A stretch of 5,519 bases of DNA, taken from positions 1 to 5,519 of the forward strand of contig USNH01000077.1 of assembly GCA_900556015.1 (NCBI GenBank), written 5' to 3'. This stretch comes from an uncultured Eubacteriales bacterium. Its GTDB lineage: Bacteria > Bacillota_A > Clostridia > Oscillospirales > Oscillospiraceae. The first letter of the stretch is position 1. The number at the start of each line of letters is the position of its first letter. Below, piece by piece: positions 1 to 5,519 of the stretch. The notes under the pieces are model-generated. The model saw only the letters and a program-made list of their open reading frames with translations, had not been told where the DNA came from and searched no databases. Position numbers and translations under genes: made by a program.

Positions 1-44
1 CACCGAGATCTACACTCTTTCCCTACACGACGCTCTTCCGATCT
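1..44 (+). other. Illumina P5/TruSeq read-1 adapter remnant (contamination)
   Basis: These 44 bases match, from memory, the 3' portion of the standard Illumina P5 plus read-1 sequencing adapter, ending in the typical CGCTCTTCCGATCT. Read on the minus strand the segment gives the peptide GRASCRERV, a well-known sign of adapter sequence translated in databases. Only the first bases of the full adapter are missing, which fits a contig end where an untrimmed read was assembled. This part is not genomic, and any gene model reaching into it is artificial there. Confidence 0.98.
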
Positions 45-45
45 T

Positions 46-579
46 CGCTTTAGCCAGAGCCATGACCATCGCCAACACAGTTGCACTGGCACTGTGTTTA
101 CCAACTTCGGCAAGAGCTGCGGCCAGCTCAACTATCCTAACTACGACAAGGACGAGACCTATTACACCACCAACGAGAAGGGCAACAAGGCCCTGTATAA
201 GGCTGACGATGCCGGTGCTGTGTCCCTGATGGTCGGCGGCAAGCTGGTCAGCGTGACTTTGGCGCATGCTGATGCTACTGCTACCGTTGAGCACTCCGCT
301 ATTCCCACTGTTGACGCGAAGACCGGCAAGGTTACTGGTTACACCTGCTCCGTCTGCAAGCTGGCTGCTGTCAAGGCTGCTAACTACGCTTCCATCCCCG
401 ATGGTGCTCAGATCATCCCCAGCACCAACTGGTACTTCCCCGCTGCTGCTGCTAGCACCACCACCAACACCACTTCTTCCCCCAAGACCTTCGACGCTGG
501 TATCGCTATGTACGTTGGCATGGCTCTGACCTCCGTTGCTGGCTCCGCTGTTGTGATCGGCAAGAAGAAGGAGTTCTAA
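46..579 (+). CDS. C-terminal part of a cell-surface protein with sortase-like motif and membrane anchor (5'-partial)
   Basis: I do not recognise the exact family. The frame is open from the contig edge to the TAA at 577-579, so the gene is 5'-truncated; it runs through the adapter without a stop, and the true start is missing. An internal GTG at 94 gives 161 residues but has no ribosome binding site, and the coding sense of 46-93 is doubtful. Numbered from that GTG, the protein has a Lys/Tyr/Asp-rich part, a CSVC cysteine pair (85-88), an Ala/Thr/Ser-rich linker (about 117-129), the motif SPKTFD (129-134), one hydrophobic segment (about 135-156) and a terminal KKKEF. This order (xPxT-like motif, membrane span, basic tail) is that of surface proteins anchored in the Gram-positive envelope; here Phe stands where Gly is usual. 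Strong use of GCT, GGT, TCC, ATC and AAG, unlike the C- and G-ending codons of the neighbours, suggests high expression. The function of the outer part is unknown. Confidence 0.8.
   Translation, partial: RFSQSHDHRQHSCTGTVFTNFGKSCGQLNYPNYDKDETYYTTNEKGNKALYKADDAGAVSLMVGGKLVSVTLAHADATATVEHSAIPTVDAKTGKVTGYTCSVCKLAAVKAANYASIPDGAQIIPSTNWYFPAAAASTTTNTTSSPKTFDAGIAMYVGMALTSVAGSAVVIGKKKEF
75..97. repeat. 7-bp perfect inverted repeat near the adapter junction
   Basis: ACACAGT (75-81) and ACTGTGT (91-97) are exact reverse complements around a 9-base spacer. The repeat lies about 30 bases from the adapter and at the point where the reading frame becomes convincingly protein-like. It may be chance, or mark a fold-back join made during library preparation. 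Confidence 0.5.
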
Positions 580-602
580 TTAGAGCTTTTCTCTAAAACA
601 CG

Positions 603-634
603 AGAGAACCGCCGCAAGGCGGTTCTCTTTTTTT
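603..634 (+). terminator. Rho-independent terminator shared by two convergent genes
   Basis: An 11-bp perfect stem (603-613 with 618-628) closes on a GCAA tetraloop (614-617) of the stable GNRA class and is followed by an unbroken T run (629-634). It starts 23 bases after the stop of the upstream surface-protein gene. The minus-strand gene ends at 637, so the same stem sits just behind its stop. On that strand the following tract is broken (CGTGTTTT), so termination would be weaker from that side. Confidence 0.93.
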
Positions 635-636
635 GC

Positions 637-1107
637 TCAAAACGGTATCCCCATCGCCGCCTGAAACATCGCCCCTCCCGGCCTGACGATGGTCAGCAGG
701 ATGTACGCCGCCGCCAGCAATATCACCGCCGCGTACCACCCCAGCCCCTCCTTCATCCACCGCAGCACCCCACCGTACAACGCCACCGCCGCCGTGATGG
801 CCGCTGCCGCCGCCACCGCCGGCGCGACCCCCGCCAGCGTCAGCCCCATGGCCGCCGCGCCGCCCGCCAGTGCCATGGCGCACAGCCCGCCCCGGCTGCC
901 GCCCTTGCTCAAGCTCCATATCACCGGCGCTGCCGCCAGCAGTGGGAAAAACGCCGCCTTGCCCTGCTCCCACGGGCTGCCTTGCGCGGGGCACAGCGCC
1001 GCCGTCAGCGGATCGCCGAACCGCACGTGCAACGCCCACAGCAGCGCCGCCGCGGCCAGCGCTGCGTGCAGCCCCATCAAACACGCGAATATCGGAACGC
1101 GCTTCAT
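637..1107 (-). CDS. Small multi-pass membrane protein, DUF6512-like
   Basis: A 156-residue, very Ala/Leu-rich protein with about five hydrophobic segments (residues 5-26, 51-66, 74-94, 96-115, 123-141), so an inner-membrane protein. Residues 40-55 keep the spacing of the pattern P-V-N-E-S-x-W-E-H-x-K-x-x-F-F-P, which I recall from the DUF6512 family of Clostridia: here P40, S44, W46, E47, K50 and F53-F54-P55 are kept, while N, E and H are replaced by Gln, Gly and Gln. The overall size and the preceding hydrophobic helix also fit. No biochemical role is known to me. The start at 1107 is supported by GAGGTGAT (complement of 1111-1118) just upstream. The gene converges on the surface-protein gene and is divergent from dnaG, so it is transcribed alone. 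An overlapping minus-strand frame (593-1084) and plus-strand frames over the same stretch lack protein-like composition. Coding status is likely; the family assignment is moderate. Confidence 0.78.
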   Translation of the reverse strand: MKRVPIFACLMGLHAALAAAALLWALHVRFGDPLTAALCPAQGSPWEQGKAAFFPLLAAAPVIWSLSKGGSRGGLCAMALAGGAAAMGLTLAGVAPAVAAAAAITAAVALYGGVLRWMKEGLGWYAAVILLAAAYILLTIVRPGGAMFQAAMGIPF

Positions 1108-1187
1108 ACCATCACCTCATTGTAATACCTATGCCCCGCCGCACCTTCAAATGTCCGCCCTCAAAGCCCCCCTTGCATGGCGCTTTC

Positions 1188-1219
1188 GGTTACTTTTGTC
1201 GCTGCTGACAAAAGTGACC
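1188..1219. repeat. 13-bp intergenic hairpin, possible dispersed repeat unit
   Basis: Bases 1188-1200 pair with 1207-1219 through 13 base pairs, one of them a G-T wobble, around a GCTGCT loop. There is no T run directly after it, so it is not a typical terminator. It is followed by CCCGCCGGAGGC and a purine-rich stretch. From memory, similar modules (a TTACTTTTGTC stem, then CCGCCGGAGGC and AAAAGAAA) recur between genes in related Clostridia, which would make this a REP-like dispersed element. That part is recollection, not shown by this window. Confidence 0.6.
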
Positions 1220-1297
1220 CGCCGGAGGCAAAAGAAAAAAGAAAGCCCCCAAAAAAATTTTCTCCCGAAAAAAAGAGGGATTTCCCGACTTTTTTGG

Positions 1298-1303
1298 TAT
1301 AGT
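1298..1303 (+). promoter_or_regulatory. Probable -10 box of the dnaG-rpoD operon
   Basis: TATAGT differs from the TATAAT consensus at one base and lies 39 bases before the dnaG ATG, leaving room for a leader with the ribosome binding site. A second candidate, TAAAAT, starts at 1303. No good -35 hexamer sits 16-18 bases upstream; instead there are A- and T-tracts (1251-1295). The promoter may therefore be weak or depend on those tracts. Confidence 0.4.
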
Positions 1304-1327
1304 AAAATGTAACCGCAAAATTCGCAG

Positions 1328-1335
1328 AAAGGAGG
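1328..1335 (+). promoter_or_regulatory. Ribosome binding site of dnaG
   Basis: AAAGGAGG is a near-perfect anti-16S match with 6 bases before the ATG at 1342. It fixes this ATG as the start. Confidence 0.9.
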
Positions 1336-1341
1336 GCCATC

Positions 1342-3116
1342 ATGCGCTTCACCCAGAGCTTTTTAGAGGAGCTCACCGCCCGCAGCGACATCGTGGACGT
1401 GGTCTCCGGCTACGTCACCCTCACCCGCCACGGCGGCAACCTCTTCGGCCTGTGCCCCTTCCACAATGAAAAAACGCCCTCCTTCTCCGTCGCACCGGAC
1501 AAGCAGATCTACCACTGCTTCGGCTGCAAAAAGGGCGGCGACGTCATCAATTTCATCATGGACATCGAGGGCCTCAGCTTTACCGAGGCCGTCCAATTTC
1601 TCGCCAAGCGCGCCAATATGCCCCTGCCGGAGGAGGACGAGGGCGCGTCCTCGGCGGACAAGCTCCGCCGCCGCGTGCTGGAGCTGAACCGCACCGCCGC
1701 CCGCTGGTACTACGACCAGCTCCAAGGGCCGCAGGGCCAGCCGGTGCAGGCGTACCTGGACAAGCGTCAGATACACCGGGGCATCGCCGTCCGCTTCGGC
1801 ATGGGCGCATCCCTCGACCAGTGGGACGCGCTGCTCCGCGCCATGACCGCCCAGGGCTTCACCAAGGAGGAGCTGCTGGCCGCTGGACTGGTGGTGCGCG
1901 GCAAAAACGGCGGCCTATACGACAAGTTCCGCAACCGCCTTATGCTCCCCGTCATCGACGTGCGGGGCGATGTGGTGGGCTTCGGCAGCCGCGTCATCGA
2001 CAACTCCGAACCCAAGTACATGAACACCACCGAAACCGTGGCGTACAGCAAGCGGCGCGTGCTCTACGGCCTGAATTTGGCCAAGCGCACCAAGCGTCCC
2101 AACATCATCCTCTGCGAGGGCAATTTGGACGTGGTCACGCTCCATCAGGCCGGGTTCGACAACGCCGTGGCCTGTATGGGCACAGCCCTGACCCAGGAGC
2201 AGATACGGCTTCTCAGCCGCTTCACCAAGGAGGTCATCCTCTGCTACGACAACGACAACGCCGGCACGATGGCCACCGACCGGGCGCTGGAGCTGCTGCG
2301 TAACACCGAGTTCACCGTCCGCGTCCTTCGCCTGCCCCAGCGGCTGGCGGATGGCAAATACGTCAAGCAGGATGCCGACGATTTCATCAAATATCAGGGC
2401 CGCGATGCCTTCGAGCGCCTGCTCTCCGGCAGCGCCAACGGCGTGGAGTTCAGCATCTCCGAGGTGGCCGCCAAGCACGACCTGAAAAGCGACCAGGGCC
2501 GCATCGCCTATGCCCAGGAGGTCAGTCAGGTGCTGTGCAAGCTGGAAAACGCCGTGGAGCGTGAGGTCTATACCACCCGTGCCGCCGAGCTGGCCGGCCT
2601 GCCGCCGGACGCGCTGCGGCAGGAGGTGCAGCGCGCCGCCAGAGCCGTCGCCGCCAAGGCCCGCAGCAAGCAGCTGCGTCAGGATCTGAACCTGGTGTCC
2701 ACCCTCCAGCCCGGCGACCGCGCCATGCGCTACACCGACCTTCGCAGCGCCATGGCGGAGGAGGGCGTTCTGCGCCTGCTGGTGCAGGACGACACCCTGT
2801 TTTCCGACCAGCCGCCCCTCCGGCAGGAGGAGTTCTCCTCGCCGCTGCTGGGCCGTATATACAGCGAGCTGTGGCAGCGCCGCGGCAGCGGCGGACTGAC
2901 GGCTCTCTCCGCCGTGCTCACGCCGGAGGAGATGAGCCACCTGACCACCATCCTGCAAAAGCCGGTGTCCGTGTCCAACGGGCCGCAGGAGCTGGCCAGC
3001 TACGTCCGCGTCATTCGTGATGAGTACGCAAAGCGCAGCGGCTTCGGCGGGCAAGACCCGCTGGCCGCCGCGCAGGAACGCAATAAAGATAAAAAACAAT
3101 ACGGAGGAAAGCGAAC

Positions 3117-3120
<4 letters not shown>
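1342..3120 (+). CDS. dnaG: DNA primase DnaG
   Basis: DnaG synthesises short RNA primers on single-stranded DNA at the replication fork and works with the replicative helicase. The 592 residues match the usual length. The N-terminal zinc-binding domain shows Cys38-x2-His41-x17-Cys59-x2-Cys62 with the family context [11 protein letters not shown] and CFGCKKGGD. The RNA-polymerase core follows, with PKYMN (224-228), [14 protein letters not shown] (231-244) and the TOPRIM fold: acidic Glu259 in CEGNLD, MGTALT (279-284) and the metal-binding Asp303/Asp305 in YDNDNAG, with a later DADDF cluster (344-348). The common form of these motifs is EGYMD and DGDxAG, so Asn304 replaces Gly, while all acidic residues remain. 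The C-terminal part (about 465-565) is in the place of the helicase-binding domain. The ATG at 1342 has a strong ribosome binding site. The stop overlaps the rpoD start in ATGA, so the two are probably translationally coupled. Confidence 0.98.
3103..3107 (+). promoter_or_regulatory. Ribosome binding site of rpoD inside the dnaG end
   Basis: GGAGG lies 9 bases before the rpoD ATG at 3117, within the last codons of dnaG (it encodes part of the GGKRT tail). It decides the 3117 start and supports translation of rpoD both by coupling and independently. Confidence 0.85.
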
Positions 3121-4484
<1,364 letters not shown>

Positions 4485-4492
4485 GGCGGACC

Positions 4493-5302
4493 ATGAAGCG
4501 GGTAGTTCTGGCGCTGCTGGCGGTGCTGCTGGCGCCGTCCCTGGCCTGGGGCGACGACAGCCGGCACTATGAATTCCGCCTTGCCGCCAACGGAGAGGCG
4601 ACGTACCATGCCGCCGTCGGCGATACCGTAACGGTATCGCTTTCCCTGTGCCGGACCACCGGCACAGGGCCGATGTTCGCCATGCAGGACGAGATATGCT
4701 TCGATCCTGCCTTCTTCGCCTATCAGCCTGATGGTACCCTGCTCCGCGAGGGCGTCAAGACGACGCTGGTCACGCTGCGTGATGGCCGTCAGGCGGTCTA
4801 CATGAATTACGTAGACTTTGGCGGCGGCGCGGACTGGGCGGATGAGACGGTCGTCGGCTCCTTTCAGCTGAAGGTCCTGGCCGACGGCGGTGCGTCCGCC
4901 ATAACCGGTAGCCATTACCTGGTGTCCACCGAGGACGGCATGGGCCGCTACGCCGCCGCTGCCCGGGACGTCACGGTGGTGGTGTCGGAGCAGTGCCGCG
5001 TGACCTTCCAAAGTAACGGCGGCAGCGGCGTAGCGTCGGCGGAGGTGCTCCGTGGAACGCCCCTGACGCCGCCGCAGGCGCCCACCCGCTCGGGCTATCG
5101 CTTCACCGGCTGGTACAGTGACTACGACCTGACCCGCCCCTGGGATTTCAATGCGCCGGTCACGGCGGATATGACGCTGTATGCCGCCTGGCAGCCTCTG
5201 CCGGCCGCCGCGCCCTCCGCCGGCCCTTGGGCATGGCTTATTGTTGGTGCTTCCATTTCGGCACTGACCGTTTTAGCCCTCCGCCGACGCCGCCGCAGTT
5301 AG
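4493..5302 (+). CDS. Secreted membrane-anchored protein with cohesin-like domain and one InlB B-repeat
   Basis: A 269-residue surface protein of unknown ligand. Residues 1-20 are a signal peptide (KR, hydrophobic core, likely cut after LAWG). Residues about 25-165 look like a cohesin- or Ig-like beta-sandwich: VGDTVTVSLSL (42-52), FDPAFF (70-75) and VGSFQLKVLADG (121-132) resemble strands of the cohesin fold, though this is a pattern reading only. Residues about 168-235 are a Listeria-Bacteroides (InlB B, Flg_new type) repeat, shown by CRVTFQSNGG, APTRSGYRFTGWY and MTLYAAWQ. A Pro/Ala linker leads to one membrane span (246-263) and a RRRRRS tail, so the body faces outside. The ATG at 4493 is 8 bases behind the rpoD stop, with GAGG at 4483-4486 overlapping that stop, so it is very likely co-transcribed with rpoD. 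It ends just before a strong terminator. Such domains serve adhesion or protein binding in other proteins; here that is inference. Confidence 0.88.
   Translation: MKRVVLALLAVLLAPSLAWGDDSRHYEFRLAANGEATYHAAVGDTVTVSLSLCRTTGTGPMFAMQDEICFDPAFFAYQPDGTLLREGVKTTLVTLRDGRQAVYMNYVDFGGGADWADETVVGSFQLKVLADGGASAITGSHYLVSTEDGMGRYAAAARDVTVVVSEQCRVTFQSNGGSGVASAEVLRGTPLTPPQAPTRSGYRFTGWYSDYDLTRPWDFNAPVTADMTLYAAWQPLPAAAPSAGPWAWLIVGASISALTVLALRRRRRS
4620..4640. repeat. 10-bp perfect inverted repeat inside the surface-protein gene
   Basis: GCGATACCGT (4620-4629) and ACGGTATCGC (4631-4640) are exact reverse complements around one central base. The 21-base near-palindrome encodes part of GDTVTVS. On DNA it could be a dimer-binding site; on RNA the loop must open to about 3 bases or more. 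Confidence 0.85.
4644..4669. repeat. 11-bp perfect hairpin directly after the previous palindrome
   Basis: CCCTGTGCCGG (4644-4654) pairs without mismatch with 4659-4669 around an ACCA loop. Only three bases separate it from the palindrome at 4620-4640. No T run follows, so it is not an intrinsic terminator. Confidence 0.85.
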
Positions 5303-5312
5303 ATCGCAAAAA

Positions 5313-5352
5313 GGCAAAACAAAACCGCCCGTCCGGGCGGTTTTATTTTGCC
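5313..5352 (+). terminator. Long palindromic rho-independent terminator of the dnaG-rpoD operon
   Basis: The core stem pairs 5321-5330 with 5335-5344 (AAAACCGCCC with its complement) around GTCC. After one C-A mismatch (5320/5345) the pairing continues for 7 bp, GGCAAAA (5313-5319) with TTTTGCC (5346-5352). The 3' side supplies TTTTATTTT as the termination tract. The A-rich 5' side makes it symmetrical, so it could also stop transcription coming from the other direction. It begins 10 bases after the stop codon at 5300-5302. Confidence 0.93.
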
Positions 5353-5378
5353 CTGTGCGGGTCAGGGCCGTTCACCGA

Positions 5379-5398
5379 CAGCGCGCCCCGGCGCGCTG
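5379..5398. repeat. GC-rich hairpin between terminator and next promoter
   Basis: CAGCGCGCC (5379-5387) is the exact reverse complement of 5390-5398, a 9-bp stem almost wholly of G and C; the real loop would be 4 bases. A small CCTG/CAGG hairpin (5399-5411) follows. There is no T run, and both lie upstream of the promoter at 5442, so neither is expected in the downstream transcript. Confidence 0.6.
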
Positions 5399-5441
5399 CC
5401 TGCAAAACAGGCGAAAAATTCAGCGTTTCAGGGGGAAGCCG

Positions 5442-5469
5442 TTGCAATACGGTATTAAGATGCTATAAT
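5442..5469 (+). promoter_or_regulatory. Sigma-A promoter of the last, partial gene
   Basis: TTGCAA (5442-5447, 4 of 6 bases of the -35 consensus) is followed after 16 bases by a perfect TATAAT (5464-5469). A TG at 5461-5462, one base before the -10, makes it an extended -10 promoter. Transcription would start near 5476, giving a leader of about 27 bases. It should be read by the RpoD encoded in this window. Confidence 0.8.
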
Positions 5470-5502
5470 AAGGCTGGTATGATAGGAACGGAGGTCTCAG
5501 CC

Positions 5503-5519
5503 ATGATCGAGAAGGAAGC
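5503..5519 (+). CDS. Start of an unidentified gene (3'-partial)
   Basis: An ATG at 5503 stands 8 bases after GGAGG (5490-5494) and downstream of a near-consensus promoter. Only five complete codons (MIEKE) lie in the window, too few to name a product. The order promoter, ribosome binding site, ATG makes a real gene start likely. Confidence 0.65.

Noticed and set aside
10..294. Minus-strand open frame of 94 residues at the contig edge
   Set aside because: Its C-terminus is translated adapter (GRASCRERV) and the rest is antisense to the surface-protein gene, whose frame has clear codon bias and a sensible anchor.
1122..1150. Minus-strand promoter TTGAAG-17-TATTAC for the DUF6512-like gene
   Set aside because: Transcription would start around 1115, inside the ribosome binding site (1111-1118), which would destroy it; both boxes match the consensus at only 4 of 6 bases.
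689..1312. Long plus-strand open frame opposite the DUF6512-like gene
   Set aside because: It is rich in Ala, Pro and Ser as expected of a GC-rich shadow and has no ribosome binding site, while the minus-strand frame shows ordered membrane segments and a family-like motif.
1161..1391. Minus-strand open frame across the dnaG start
   Set aside because: It runs through the intergenic hairpin and the dnaG promoter region, has no ribosome binding site that I can see, and its composition is not protein-like.
1915..3099. 394-residue minus-strand open frame opposite dnaG
   Set aside because: Same shadow effect: an Ala/Gly/Leu/Val-rich product without recognisable motifs, opposite a well-conserved primase.

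Overview
The window looks like the end of an assembled contig from a GC-rich, gut-type Clostridia, most likely Oscillospiraceae (Ruminococcaceae sensu lato). The reasons are: a low-GC-Gram-positive style dnaG-rpoD (sigA) gene pair, strong AGGAGG ribosome binding sites, SigA-like conserved regions in the sigma factor, surface proteins with a C-terminal membrane anchor, and high GC (about 60% or more by eye). The family assignment is an inference. The first 44 bases are not biological: they match the Illumina P5/read-1 sequencing adapter, so the left edge is a contaminated contig end.

Layout. Bases 1-44 are adapter. Bases 46-579 hold the 3' part of a gene for an abundant-looking, C-terminally anchored surface protein, whose N-terminus is lost at the contig edge. 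A GNRA-loop hairpin at 603-634 separates it from a convergent gene on the minus strand (637-1107), a small hydrophobic membrane protein resembling the DUF6512 family. The stretch 1108-1341 holds a 13-bp hairpin, an A-rich tract, a probable -10 box and a strong ribosome binding site. On the plus strand follow dnaG (1342-3120, primase), rpoD/sigA (3117-4484, primary sigma factor) and a gene for a secreted, membrane-anchored protein with one InlB B-type repeat (4493-5302). These three are packed with a 4-base overlap and an 8-base gap, so they probably form one operon closed by a long palindromic terminator (5313-5352). After it come a GC-rich hairpin and a near-consensus extended -10 promoter with a ribosome binding site. 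They lead into a new gene, of which only five full codons are present (5503-5519).

How the genes work together. DnaG makes the RNA primers for lagging-strand replication and RpoD directs RNA polymerase to housekeeping promoters; linking the two is a conserved arrangement in bacteria. The third gene is not part of the classical macromolecular-synthesis operon, and its position directly behind rpoD is the main contextual oddity. I see no mobile element, CRISPR array, RNA gene or defence system. I also see no convincing sign of a wholly new system; the most interesting items are the adapter/fold-back structure at the left end, an extra segment in RpoD, and two adjacent perfect hairpins inside the surface-protein gene.
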